From assembly GCA_016844285.1 (NCBI GenBank), contig JAENIS010000034.1, positions 1-28,097 of the forward strand: a DNA stretch of 28,097 nucleotides. The letters run 5' to 3'. The DNA comes from Dehalococcoidales bacterium (GTDB taxonomy: Bacteria; Chloroflexota; Dehalococcoidia; Dehalococcoidales; UBA2162). Below the pieces are notes generated by a model. The model was not told the DNA's origin. It did not search any database and was given only the letters and a program-made list of their open reading frames with translations. Both the position numbers and the translations under genes were made by a program. Of the stretch, positions 6,038 through 14,457 are shown piece after piece; within the stretch, counting starts at the first letter, position 1; each line of letters starts with the position of its first letter.

Positions 6038-7495
6038 CTATTTATCTGGTGACGCATGGCTCAGGTAGCGGCTGTATTCGACCAGATGAGACAGTACCCT
6101 GGCGGCTCTTTCCGGTGTGGGCTGAATCAGGATGCCATGTTCCTTTAGTTTAGCAAAAACCGGCGAGCTCCTCAACGCTGGCGTCACAAAACTGGTCATG
6201 ATGACTGGCTTCCGGTATTTGTCGATGTGGTCAAATAGCTTGTCCAGCTCCCTCAACTCTTCTTGCTGGGCTAGATGAATCTCTGCACCGGGTGAGTTTG
6301 ATGGGGAGTTAGCCTGTTTTGACCGGGTAGAATCTCTCATCGAGCGGCCAATACCATCGACGACCAGGACAGCATCCAGGTTGTTATCTTCGATGAGTGG
6401 CCATAGGCAGGGATAGGTGACAAACCCGGTGGCAACAGTGTCCACCGGATTGGCGTGGGGCCATCGTGGTGGCAGAACCATATTGAGCCGTTCGATGGTG
6501 GTTGGCGACAGGGGAGCGATTTCTAACCCCAGCCGGGCACAGGCATCGGAAGTGACACAGGCGAAGCCGCCGCCACTGCTCAGAATGCCAACCCGGTTAC
6601 CTTTGGGTAATGGTTGCCGCAGCAAGGCGGCAGCAGTATCAAAAAGCTCCTCAACCGTCTCCACCCTGATGACTCCAGCCTGTTTGAACATGGCGTCATA
6701 GATGAGGTCCGAGCCAGCGATGGCACTGGTGTGAGAGCGAGCGGCCTGTGCTCCTGCGTCCGTCTTCCCTACTTTCACGACTACCATCGGCTTCCGCCTG
6801 GTTATCTCCCTGGCCAATCTAAAGAAATCCTTCCCCTTTCTCAGTCCCTCGATGTAGCCGGTGATGACCTTGGTGTCACTATCCTGCCCGTAATACTCGA
6901 GGACGTCTTCAAAATGGAGGTCGGCTTCATTGCCGACGCTGATAAACTTGCTAAAACCAGCCCCCATGTCAGCGCCACACATCAGAATATGGCCGCCAAA
7001 ACCGCCACTTTGTGAGATGACCCCGATTGCGCCCCGTTCCACGGGAGCCTCCAGGCGCAGGGTAGATAAATCGATACTCATGTTGAAGTGCCCGTTACAG
7101 TTTGGGCCGGTGAACCTCATCCCTCCTGCCCGTGCCACCTGGACGATTTCCTCTTGCAACTCGGCGCCGTCACTACCGGTTTCGGCCAGTCCGGCGGTGA
7201 TGATGATACCTGCCTTTACCCCTTTCCGGACACAGTCTTTGACGACATCAAGAAGACCAGGCAGGGGGACGGCAATGACGGCGAGGTCAACTGGTTCCGG
7301 CACATCTACCACGGTGGGGTAGGCCTTCACCCCCTGCACTTCCCTGGCATTCGGATTTATCGGGTAGAGATGGCCTTGCAGCGAGGGACAGGTCAAGACA
7401 CGGGTGAAGATGGTCGCCCCCCACTTATCCAGGGCATTGGATGCCCCGACCACCGCCACTGTCCTGGGATTAAATATCGCTTCAAAGTGATTCAC
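6038..7495 (-). CDS. ADP-forming acyl-CoA synthetase alpha-type (CoA-binding) protein
   Basis: This 485-residue protein resembles the alpha part of ADP-forming acetyl/acyl-CoA synthetases, which convert acyl-CoA, ADP and phosphate to acid, CoA and ATP. Domains in order are a CoA-binding Rossmann domain (VAVVGASN, residues 13-20), a succinyl-CoA-ligase-like domain (TGPNCNG 129-135; VISQSGGFGG 159-168) and a third domain from about residue 300 (GILSSGGGFA). H255 in SHTSAIAG matches the phosphorylated histidine. The ATP-grasp beta subunit is neither fused nor next door, so it must be elsewhere or the reaction differs. Near residue 390-405 a Ser/Asn-rich insert (SKQANSPSNSP) interrupts the third domain. 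The start is GTG with AAAGGGG upstream. It leads the operon with the transketolase genes. Confidence 0.88.
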   Translation of the reverse strand: MNHFEAIFNPRTVAVVGASNALDKWGATIFTRVLTCPSLQGHLYPINPNAREVQGVKAYPTVVDVPEPVDLAVIAVPLPGLLDVVKDCVRKGVKAGIIITAGLAETGSDGAELQEEIVQVARAGGMRFTGPNCNGHFNMSIDLSTLRLEAPVERGAIGVISQSGGFGGHILMCGADMGAGFSKFISVGNEADLHFEDVLEYYGQDSDTKVITGYIEGLRKGKDFFRLAREITRRKPMVVVKVGKTDAGAQAARSHTSAIAGSDLIYDAMFKQAGVIRVETVEELFDTAAALLRQPLPKGNRVGILSSGGGFACVTSDACARLGLEIAPLSPTTIERLNMVLPPRWPHANPVDTVATGFVTYPCLWPLIEDNNLDAVLVVDGIGRSMRDSTRSKQANSPSNSPGAEIHLAQQEELRELDKLFDHIDKYRKPVIMTSFVTPALRSSPVFAKLKEHGILIQPTPERAARVLSHLVEYSRYLSHASPDK

Positions 7496-7540
7496 TATCG
7501 ATTTACCCCTTTCCGGTAATTTACTTAAAGGATGTTGTTT

Positions 7541-7570
7541 ATTATATCACTACGACCCAAAATGAGCCAA
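7541..7570 (-). promoter_or_regulatory. Candidate promoter of the acyl-CoA synthetase/transketolase operon
   Basis: On the minus strand TTGGCT (7565-7570) and a perfect TATAAT (7541-7546) are separated by 18 bases, about 45 bases upstream of the GTG start at 7495. The -10 is strong and the -35 weak. Confidence 0.45.
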
Positions 7571-7775
7571 CCGGTAAAAGCTGCGTTTAGCTCTTAAGGA
7601 TTCTTTAAGCCATTGTTTACTAAAATTCCCCTATCACTCAAGGAGAGTGGGAAGAGAGTTAGAGATGGGCGAAGCCCCTCTCTTATTTCTATACCCCCTT
7701 TCCTTCTCAAGGGAAGGGGGTCAGGGAGATAGATTGCTAGAAGAATCATGCTAATTTAGATTGCAGTTACTCCAG
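7571..7775. other. Intergenic C/T- and G/A-rich repeat tract
   Basis: No gene is seen. The tract includes GAAGCCCCTCTCTTATTTC and a hairpin ACCCCCTTTCCTT / AAGGGAAGGGGGT near 7694-7723, then GGGAGATAGATTGCTAGAAGAATC. The same style of sequence appears near 9070-9460, 22910-23050 and 24920-25080. Confidence 0.6.
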
Positions 7776-7818
7776 AAAAAGCCTAGCCTCCGTTAGCTTT
7801 AGCTAACGGAGGCTAGGC
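7776..7818 (-). terminator. Strong intrinsic terminator of the crotonase gene
   Basis: GCCTAGCCTCCGTTAGCT (7781-7798) and AGCTAACGGAGGCTAGGC (7801-7818) are perfect 18-bp complements. Read on the minus strand, the stem is followed directly by TTTTT, the layout of a rho-independent terminator. It lies 18 bases after the stop codon of the minus-strand crotonase gene. Confidence 0.9.
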
Positions 7819-7835
7819 GAGATAGCCGTGGCTGG

Positions 7836-8918
7836 CTAAGCCTTCTTCTTGGGTTTCTTTTTTTCAATCCGGGGTGCGTCTTTTTTCAGCTTCTTTTCCG
7901 CCTCGGTGACACCTTTCCAGGCATCCCCTTCTCTCTGGCCACGGCTTAATATTGCTTCTTCCGCCGTCCGGTAATCTCGATACGGGCCATCTCGAACCGT
8001 CAGATACTCCCGGAGGGGCACCTCCTTAAACAATTTACTCATTTCCTTGATTCTATCTGTCTGCTCCAGTGACGCCCATTGCAGGGCATGTGTCTCCAGC
8101 GCGGTTCTTATCCCCATAATCTCGTAGGCCTTCTGGATACCCCTCTTGTGGATGCTATTCACCTGCCAGGGGATAAGTGCTACACGCCTGGCGAAGGTTT
8201 CGGTAAACTCATCAATATCGCTCTGGGGCACACAGTAGTTGGCCATGCCGTGTTCGAATGCTTGCTCACCGGTGATATTATCTCCGGTGAATATCATCTC
8301 TCTGGCCTTCCTCATTGGGAGCAACCAGGGGAACCACATTACATCGGGGGCTCTCATGGCTCTGACCGGTGGGTAGCCAAAGCGGCAGTCAGGAGTCGTC
8401 ACCAGCAGGTCACAGGCGGCGCACAGCTCTGAGCCACCGGCCAGGACATATCCGTGGGTTTGAGCAATGACAATCTTGGCCAGCTCCCAGATTTGCCAGT
8501 AGAAATTGACCAGGTATCGAGCCCAGTGTGCGTCTCCCGGATATTCCGACCCGGCGAATGGCTCTTCCTGTCCCATGCCCCCGCCGAGGTCATAGCCAGC
8601 ACTGAAGCAGCGCCCGGCACCTTTGAGGACGATGACATTGATGTCGTTGTCATTTTCGGCCACGTGTAAGGCGTGCATCAACTCACCGCGCAGCTCATGG
8701 CTCAAGGCATTCATTGCCTCGGGACGGTTCAGTGTAATCTTGGCCACATGAGTCTCACGATTTGGTTCATAGATGATTGCTTTATACTTCAGCGGTTTCA
8801 AAAAATCACGATTGGATGGATAATTCTTCGGTGCTTCCCCCCTCTCCGCCATTTCCCTTTTTGCGGTTGCTTCCTCCCTTGCTTTCCTTCCGGCCCAGAC
8901 CTTATCCTCTGTTGACAT
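7836..8918 (-). CDS. Enoyl-CoA hydratase/isomerase (crotonase) family protein with long termini
   Basis: This 360-residue protein has a crotonase core acting on acyl-CoA thioesters, flanked by an unusual N-terminal extension of about 45 charged residues and a C-terminal extension ending in a Lys-rich tail (KKLKKDAPRIEKKKPKKK). The oxyanion-hole segments are FSAGYDLGG (105-113) and LAGGSEL (159-165). E164 fits one of the two catalytic glutamates of classic hydratases. The second, in FGQPEI, is replaced: FGYPPV, with P184. So plain 2-enoyl-CoA hydration is doubtful; isomerase, hydrolase or ring-cleaving activity is possible. The ATG follows CGAGGAGGT, with a candidate promoter about 90 bases upstream and a strong terminator downstream, so it looks monocistronic. 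Confidence 0.88.
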   Translation of the reverse strand: MSTEDKVWAGRKAREEATAKREMAERGEAPKNYPSNRDFLKPLKYKAIIYEPNRETHVAKITLNRPEAMNALSHELRGELMHALHVAENDNDINVIVLKGAGRCFSAGYDLGGGMGQEEPFAGSEYPGDAHWARYLVNFYWQIWELAKIVIAQTHGYVLAGGSELCAACDLLVTTPDCRFGYPPVRAMRAPDVMWFPWLLPMRKAREMIFTGDNITGEQAFEHGMANYCVPQSDIDEFTETFARRVALIPWQVNSIHKRGIQKAYEIMGIRTALETHALQWASLEQTDRIKEMSKLFKEVPLREYLTVRDGPYRDYRTAEEAILSRGQREGDAWKGVTEAEKKLKKDAPRIEKKKPKKKA

Positions 8919-9006
8919 CTGAAAATACCTCCTCGTTAATATTTTTACTATGAGCGATATATTACAGCCCCTTTATCTCATATCCGTCTCCTTTCATAGG
9001 TTTATT

Positions 9007-9036
9007 ATTCAACCACTAAGCTGTAGCTTTTGTCAA
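9007..9036 (-). promoter_or_regulatory. Candidate promoter for the long crotonase gene
   Basis: On the minus strand a perfect TTGACA (9031-9036) and TTGAAT (9007-9012) are separated by 18 bases. Transcription would start near 9000, giving a leader of about 80 bases before the ATG at 8918. Confidence 0.5.
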
Positions 9037-9060
9037 CAATAATGGACAGATATTGTTTAA

Positions 9061-9460
9061 TAACCTCACCCTCTTAAATCCCCCTCTCCTGAAAGGGGGG
9101 AAAGAGAGAAAGAGGGGCTTACGCTCTCTTAACCTCCCCATCCAGAAATAGAAAGAGAGTTGAAGAGAGGCAAAGCCTCTCTTCATAGGAGTCCCCCACT
9201 TACCTATGGAAGGGTCTTGTATCCAATGTCATTCTGAGGAGCGAGGCGACGAAGAATCTGTGCGTGGGGTTGGTAGTGAGCCAATGGTCCCCACCGCACC
9301 GAGACCCTTCGCTACGCTCAGGGTGACATGGAGGAAATCACTTTTGATACAAAGCCCTATGGAAGAGAAGGGGAAGTGTCGGGAAGAGAGGGGCTTCGCC
9401 CCTCTCTAAAAACTTATCCCTCTCCCCTTCGTAAGGGGAGAGGGATACAAGGGTGAGGGG
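9061..9460. other. Intergenic repeat cluster, no gene seen
   Basis: The gap between the divergent crotonase and isochorismatase genes holds stacked hairpins and no supported gene. They include C-rich/G-rich tracts (CCCCCTCTCCTGAAAGGGGGG near 9080), GAGAGGCAAAGCCTCTC near 9164, the 9228-9328 element, AGAGAGGGGC-TTC-GCCCCTCTCT (9385-9407) and a 14-bp perfect hairpin, ATCCCTCTCCCCTT/AAGGGGAGAGGGAT (9416-9446). None has a U-tract placed like a normal terminator. Confidence 0.65.
9228..9328. repeat. GTCATTCTGAG repeat with imperfect inverted ends
   Basis: The left end GTCATTCTGAGGAGCGAGGC is complementary, with mismatches, to the right end GCTACGCTCAGGGTGACA. The unit is flanked by a further inverted pair, CTTGTATC on the left (about 9216-9223) and GATACAAAG on the right (about 9346-9354). 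CCTATGGAAG is present on both sides as a direct repeat (about 9203 and 9356), which might be a trace of insertion. Confidence 0.65.
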
Positions 9461-9510
9461 GTTAGTAAAGAATCTCAGGATATAATCTATTCCCGGAAAG
9501 GGAACATGGC

Positions 9511-9540
9511 TTGCTTGGTACGAGCTGCTAGTGATATGAT
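9511..9540 (+). promoter_or_regulatory. Candidate promoter for the isochorismatase-family gene
   Basis: TTGCTT (9511-9516) and TATGAT (9535-9540) are 18 bases apart, 32 bases before the start codon. Confidence 0.4.
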
Positions 9541-9572
9541 GGCGGTGTCAATCGCAAAGGAGGTACAACAAT

Positions 9573-10097
9573 ATGGCAGAGCAATTATCAATTGACCGCG
9601 GTAAGACGGCAGTTCTTATCATGGATTACCAGAACCGGCAGCTGAGTTCCTTTCCCGAAGAGTTTCAGAAGGAAATCTTGAGAAAGGCGAATGAAGTGCT
9701 GGCAAGAGCTCGCCGCGCCGGCATTCCGGTCATCTATGTCGAGGTAGTTCGTGGAGATAGAACACCGGAGGTCGCCATTCATCCGGCAATTACTCCCAAA
9801 GCGGGAGAGCTAGTATTAACCAAAAGCCGTACCGGGCCTTTCTCAACGACCAACCTGGATGAAGTGCTCAAAAAACAAAAGGCCGAGACACTGGTGCTCC
9901 TGGGGATTTCGACGAGCGGCTGTGTGCTCACCACGGTGCGCTGTGCTGCCGACATGGATTATAAATTGGTCGTGCTCTCTGACTGCTGTGCCGACCGGGA
10001 CGATGAGGTTCACCGCGTGCTGATGGAAAAGCTGTTCCCCCGGCAGGCGAGTGTCATTACCTCACAGCAGTTCTTCCTGGCGTTGGGAAAAGCGTAA
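9573..10097 (+). CDS. Isochorismatase-family cysteine hydrolase
   Basis: This 174-residue cytosolic protein has the alpha/beta hydrolase-like fold of the isochorismatase/nicotinamidase superfamily. The catalytic triad is visible: D18 (LIMDYQN), K84 (VLTKSRTGPF) and C117 (GISTSGCVL, with the cis-peptide-type segment before the Cys). Members hydrolyse nicotinamide, N-carbamoyl compounds, ureidoacrylate or isochorismate. The zinc-binding DxHxxxH set expected of true nicotinamidases is not visible in the IYVEVVRGDRTPEVAIHP region (54-71), so nicotinamidase is less likely and the substrate is open. The ATG has GGAGGT about 9 bases upstream. It converges on the MFS gene with 75 bases between the stop codons. 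Confidence 0.9.
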   Translation: MAEQLSIDRGKTAVLIMDYQNRQLSSFPEEFQKEILRKANEVLARARRAGIPVIYVEVVRGDRTPEVAIHPAITPKAGELVLTKSRTGPFSTTNLDEVLKKQKAETLVLLGISTSGCVLTTVRCAADMDYKLVVLSDCCADRDDEVHRVLMEKLFPRQASVITSQQFFLALGKA

Positions 10098-10172
10098 TAC
10101 GGAAGTTATGCTGGTAAAAGGGACGATGCCCGGTATTTGCTACAGGACAAGATGAACCCGAAGAAGGGTAAA

Positions 10173-11393
10173 TCAGGTCTTTCGGGCGATGAGCACCGTC
10201 ACCACAGATAGGGTAATCCCAATCAGGGCGATGGCAATGAAGACATCGCCAATACCATAAATGTCCATGAAATGACCGGCAACCGGCTGTATTAAACTTG
10301 ACCCCTCCATACCAAAGCCGAAGTAAATACCAAAGACGGTCGCCCGTAAATGAGACGGGGTGCTGTCCATCAGGTAGGTCTGCGTGGTGGCTTCCCGCAT
10401 CGCCATCACCAGGCCGAAAAGGACAAATGCGATTACCAGCACTACACTGAGAGGGAGCCAGGCGATTAAGAGCAGGACCGGGCCAGTCGCTCCCAGCGCC
10501 AGGAAAATCGCCCTTCTTCTACCCCATTTGTCCGCCAGCCAGCCACCGAACAGGCTACCGACCAGCCCCCCGCTCCGGATGATACTCACCCAGAGGGCAG
10601 CCGTGCTACTGGAAAAATGGTGTTTATCGACGAGGTAAAGAGGCACAAAGGACATGGTCGGGTTGACGATAAGACCCATGATAACAGCCGGGATAACGGC
10701 ACTGGCCACAGTTCGGAAAACCAGGGACAAACCGGTCAGCTTGCGTCCTGACCCGGCGGCAGCACGTTGGGCAGAGGTACTGGCTGTCCCACCAGCTTGC
10801 GCCGGGAACTTGAGCCGGGTGAGCACGAGCGGGGCGGCCACCAGAGCAGGAATACTGAGCAAAATATAGGCAAGGTGCCAGTTGAGGATACTGGCGATAG
10901 CTCCCCCCAGTAAGGGGCCCAGGACAAACCCGATATTTCCTCCCAACATATGGAGGGCAATCGCTCTCCCCCGCCTGGCTGTTTCCAAATAGTCCGTAAT
11001 CGCCGGAACTGCCGAAGGATGATAGGCACCGGTAACAATGCCCATAATGATAAGGCTGGCGAGCAGAGCGTAATATGATGAGCTCAGGCCGATGATAATG
11101 GCGCAGGCGCCGACGCCGCCCAGGCCCAGGGCGATTGCTTTTCTCCGGCTAATACGGTCCGCCAGCAAGCCGCCAAGAAGCTGGGAAAAACCCGAGGTCA
11201 GGGAGAAGGCCGAAACCAGCAAGCCAGATTGCAGGTAGTTAAGTCCCATGTCTTGCCGGATAAAGGGTAGTAAAGCCACCAGAAGCCCGGCAGTCAGGTC
11301 ATGGCTCAGGTGGGTGTAGCCGAAGAAGACGGCAAGACCGCCTCCCCATTGATGAACCGTCCTGCTCAGATGCGACTTCACTGAGTTCAGCAA
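10173..11393 (-). CDS. MFS transporter, fosmidomycin-resistance (Fsr)-like
   Basis: This 406-residue integral membrane protein has about 12 hydrophobic segments in two halves with a soluble loop around residues 195-220. The major-facilitator loop motif is seen twice: GGLLADRISRRKA (74-86) and GGWLADKWGRRRA (283-295). The segments HLSHDLTAGLLVALLPFI and TGAYHPSAVPAI recall the Fsr group of drug/proton antiporters, so efflux of a small molecule is the best guess. The start is taken as TTG at 11391-11393 with GAGGG upstream; a GTG at 11381 would shorten it by four residues. No regulator gene is adjacent and the substrate cannot be predicted. Confidence 0.88.
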   Translation of the reverse strand: MLNSVKSHLSRTVHQWGGGLAVFFGYTHLSHDLTAGLLVALLPFIRQDMGLNYLQSGLLVSAFSLTSGFSQLLGGLLADRISRRKAIALGLGGVGACAIIIGLSSSYYALLASLIIMGIVTGAYHPSAVPAITDYLETARRGRAIALHMLGGNIGFVLGPLLGGAIASILNWHLAYILLSIPALVAAPLVLTRLKFPAQAGGTASTSAQRAAAGSGRKLTGLSLVFRTVASAVIPAVIMGLIVNPTMSFVPLYLVDKHHFSSSTAALWVSIIRSGGLVGSLFGGWLADKWGRRRAIFLALGATGPVLLLIAWLPLSVVLVIAFVLFGLVMAMREATTQTYLMDSTPSHLRATVFGIYFGFGMEGSSLIQPVAGHFMDIYGIGDVFIAIALIGITLSVVTVLIARKT

Positions 11394-11830
11394 CCGGCAT
11401 CCCTCGGCTTGAATTCGCTGTCACCCATCGTGCGACTATCCTTGAGTTTTCTGTAGCGACCAGAGAAAGCAGTCATTACCTAAATCCGATGGCTGATTGT
11501 ATCTTATCCATACCTTCGAGAGCAAGATGCCGGCGATTCATCTGAGGTGGTTTAGTAACCTATCCTCCTGCCCCATTCCCTTCACAAGTGAAACAAAATA
11601 AGTGTAATACAGCGGCTAGGTGGATGGCAACTGCTTCGTTAGTGTAGAGTAGACTCCTAAGCATATTATCGGTCATCCGTAAGAGTAAAAGGGCCTGTAT
11701 AAGGAACCTTAAGCAAGCCCTTTGTTTGGTCATCGGGGAGGCGGCAACTTTTGAGAGGGATTTGGTTGTTGGGGAAAGTCACGAAACGTCAGATTGTTAC
11801 TTATCAAGTTCAGATAGGTCTACCCAATAA
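11394..11830. other. Intergenic region upstream of the IS110 fragment
   Basis: There is no supported gene in about 440 bases. GGTTTAGTAACCTATCCTCC near 11549 is the reverse complement of the GGATAGGTTACTAAAC repeat seen at about 3769 and 23285. Otherwise no structure stands out. Confidence 0.55.
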
Positions 11831-12043
11831 CTCCAGGCAGAATGTCTGCCAGTAGTCATCATCAATCCCCGCCAGGTACGTGACTTTGCTCGTGCAGATG
11901 GCACTCTGGCTAAGATTGATGCCAGAATACTCGCTCTCTTTGGCTTGCGTATGAAGCCAGAGATGAGGCTACTACCGGACAAGCAAGCCCGTAAGATGGG
12001 TCACCTGCTGACACGCCGCCGTCAGCTCAGGGAGATGCTTGTC
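11831..12043 (+). pseudogene. IS110-family transposase remnant
   Basis: An open stretch encodes LPVVIINPRQVRDFARADG and continues to RMKPEMRLLPDKQARK and LLTRRRQLREMLV. This matches the part of IS110-type DEDD transposases after the first catalytic residues. The segment that normally reads LAKTDxIDA is LAKIDA, so three residues including a catalytic-region Asp are missing. There is a stop codon just upstream (11828-11830), no start codon, no N-terminal DEDD part and no C-terminal transposase_20-like domain. It is a short dead fragment. No insertion ends are recognisable. Confidence 0.82.
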
Positions 12044-12180
12044 GTGGGAGCATTTATGTTAGGTCTGTTTCGTGGATGGTCGAGGAAGGAATCAAAGGTA
12101 AAACACTGACAACAAACTACCCAGGTTACCTATTTGACTCCCTTTGGCTTCGCTCCTCGCTCAAGAAAATGCTTCATCAA

Positions 12181-13158
12181 TTAGAATTCGCGTATCCTGT
12201 TCATGGGCTCTTTACCCTCCGAAACCAGCAGTACATTCCTCCATATAGTTTCAAAAGTTGGTTTCCTGCTCTCCCAAGAAAGCGCCGCCGCATGCGGCGT
12301 AGCTACCACATTAGGCATTTGAAGAAGCGGGTTCTTCGGGTCTGGTGGCTCTGGTGCCCAGACATCCAGGCCCGCACCCGCAATCCTCTCTTCATTAAGA
12401 GCACGGATCAGAGCATCTTGATCTATGACAATACCACGGCTCGTATTTATTATATAAGCCGAGGGCTTCATTGTGCAGAGCTCCTCCCAGCCTATCATAC
12501 CTCTGTTACTCTCAAAGGATGGGACGTGTAATGTGACGATATCTGATGTGGATAACAGTTCATCCAGACTCACAGGGCATGCCATAAAGTCGGCTCTAAC
12601 GGCATGAGGAACAAATAACCTCTCAAAGTAGATTATGTTAGCACCAAAGCTGTAGCATAGCTTGGCTACTCTTCTCCCGATGTTCCCAAACCCCACAATC
12701 CCAACGGTTCTACCGTAAAGCTCATGTGAGCCCTTCCTATCAATATTTCCCCGGAACTTGCCCTCACGAATAGACTGATTGAGTAGTATAAATCTCCACA
12801 GGCATGCCAGCATCAGACACACGGTATGCTCGGCAACGGCGATAGCATTGGCACCTCCAGCATTGGCAACAGGGACTCCTTTTTCCAGAGCCCATTTTAC
12901 CGGCAGATGCCCCACATCCTGTCCCGATGTCTGAATGAGTTTCAATTGCTTTGCCGTCTCAAGAACTTTCGACGAAACAGGCCCGCTGCTCGTGGTCACC
13001 AGATATTGAGTATCCTCAAGCTGCTTGGCTACCTTTTGCTCGCCATCATCCGGGTTCACCACCGTCACCTGCCACCCAGTTGGTTTCTCGGCCATGAATA
13101 GATTCCATGACTCAGTATCCATACCACGCGTTAAAACCACCAGCTTACCAGTTGCCAT
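12181..13158 (-). CDS. D-isomer-specific 2-hydroxyacid dehydrogenase
   Basis: This 325-residue NAD-dependent oxidoreductase interconverts a 2-oxoacid and a D-2-hydroxyacid, or oxidises phosphoglycerate-like substrates. The Rossmann motif is GFGNIG (156-161) after the YGRTVGIV lead-in. The catalytic set is present: R241 (NTSRG), E270 (WAPEPPD) and H289 (TPHAA). There is no ACT or other regulatory domain, so it is shorter than full SerA and resembles the glyoxylate/hydroxypyruvate reductase or single-domain phosphoglycerate dehydrogenase types. The ATG has AAAGGAG seven bases upstream. It stands alone, with the IS110 remnant beyond its 3' end. The substrate is unassigned. Confidence 0.9.
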   Translation of the reverse strand: MATGKLVVLTRGMDTESWNLFMAEKPTGWQVTVVNPDDGEQKVAKQLEDTQYLVTTSSGPVSSKVLETAKQLKLIQTSGQDVGHLPVKWALEKGVPVANAGGANAIAVAEHTVCLMLACLWRFILLNQSIREGKFRGNIDRKGSHELYGRTVGIVGFGNIGRRVAKLCYSFGANIIYFERLFVPHAVRADFMACPVSLDELLSTSDIVTLHVPSFESNRGMIGWEELCTMKPSAYIINTSRGIVIDQDALIRALNEERIAGAGLDVWAPEPPDPKNPLLQMPNVVATPHAAALSWESRKPTFETIWRNVLLVSEGKEPMNRIREF

Positions 13159-13905
13159 ACTTTACTCCTTTAGTTCTCTACTAATTACCGACCTGGGTGA
13201 GGTGTACCCCATCATTAGGACAGAATATTGCCTAGGTTAAGATTGGGTACTGCTATTCTCCCGAGGTCGATTGTCAAAGATTCTACCATATCTTCAATGA
13301 TAACTGCCACCGGGCCAGCGAGATAACCGGGGGACGACCTGACCGTCTAAAGCAAAAACCCCATCACTTCGTGCCCAACTCTGGGCGAAACTGGAACCGG
13401 GTAGCCCTTGCACCGATTCTGCTCTAGTGCTATGTGCTATTATCGCCATATCTAAGGACTTCTTTTCGAATGGTATAAGGCCAAGAATTACTGTCCACCG
13501 TCACCTGAGGTTATCCTGACTACGATAACTACATGGCAGGTGGTTAACTATCGGGGGCAGGTCACACGGAAGCTCTCGTGGGGGACGTTGAGCTTGCCAC
13601 GTATCCATTTTACTGAAGCGGGGATATTGGCAGTTATCAAGTTTTCGTTGAGAACCTCACACCATCAGCCGAGCTACAATTCGCCAGCGGCTCTTGTTCC
13701 GCTGGTTTACCTATTAAGAAACGACAGAGATACGTACGATGACCGTACGAATGTACTGACCAAACGTTCGGATGACCGGTTTTCTCCATAGAAAATGCTC
13801 AGCTGTTTACGTGTGTTGGCGGATGACACGATGGATGCAGAGAGTGTAGATTAAAGGTTACTGGTTAATATGCCCAGTGAGACGTAACTCACCGAGGATG
13901 TATCA
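13159..13905. other. Long intergenic region, no gene recognised
   Basis: About 750 bases separate the divergent dehydrogenase and CapA-like genes. An 83-codon open frame at 13540-13791 lacks a ribosome binding site and resembles nothing I know. Short palindromic traits occur (for example CGTACGATGACCGTACG near 13733), but there is no clear promoter or repeat family member. It may be decayed coding DNA. Confidence 0.5.
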
Positions 13906-14457
13906 ATGGTTCAAAAGAAGAAGGATTTAGTTACAATTGTTGGTGTCGGCGATATCAGACCAGAGCGTGAAGACCCTCCCTCGATTTTCCGCTATTGCGG
14001 CGACGTTTTGCGTACGGCGGATATAGCTTTCGGGCAGCAGGAATGCCAGTTCTCCGACCGGGGTAGTCCGATATTTTCGCCTTACGGGTACGGGGGGGTA
14101 ATACACTCACCAAAAAACGTCTCGGCACTTACCGAAAAAGGCGGTGGCTTTGACGTTATGTCCTTCGCCACCAATGCGGCTATGTTCTATGGCTGGGATG
14201 CCTTCTTTGATACCATCGACATCCTGACCAAAAACGGCATTGCGGTAGTTGGTGCCGGAAAGAATATTGTTGAAGCCCGTAAGCCGGCCATTCTGGAGAG
14301 AAAAGGAACCAAAGTAGGTTTCCTGGCTTACCTCTCTGCCGTCTTTCCCGGTCTTGTCGCCGAGGAGAATATGCCTGGCTGTGCTCCCCTTCGAGCCACT
14401 CACCGTTACCAGATGGTAAATTACCAACCGGGTACACCGCCACTCATTGTTACCTAA
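13906..14457 (+). pseudogene. CapA-like metallophosphatase, N-terminal part (gene broken by in-frame TAA)
   Basis: The 183 residues match the first half of CapA/PgsA-type proteins, calcineurin-like phosphoesterases linked to poly-gamma-glutamate or capsule synthesis. GVGDIRPER (13-21) is the first metal motif, followed by FGQQECQFSDRG, and then FDTIDILTKNGIAVVGAGKN to EARKPAI (101-129). The second motif, normally SNHxxDWG or NNHxxDYG, reads TNAAMFYG (89-96), so the conserved His and Asp are lost. Translation stops at TAA 14455-14457, but homologous sequence continues in the same frame without any shift. A weak GAGG lies 9 bases before the ATG. I read it as one decayed gene spanning 13906-15045; stop readthrough or a sequencing error are alternatives. 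Confidence 0.75.

Noticed and set aside
12076..12531. 151-codon open frame on the plus strand
   Set aside because: It lies mostly antisense to the well-supported 2-hydroxyacid dehydrogenase, has no ribosome binding site and resembles no protein.
13540..13791. 83-codon open frame between the dehydrogenase and the CapA-like gene
   Set aside because: There is no ribosome binding site, its composition is odd and there is no recognisable pattern; kept only as part of the intergenic note.
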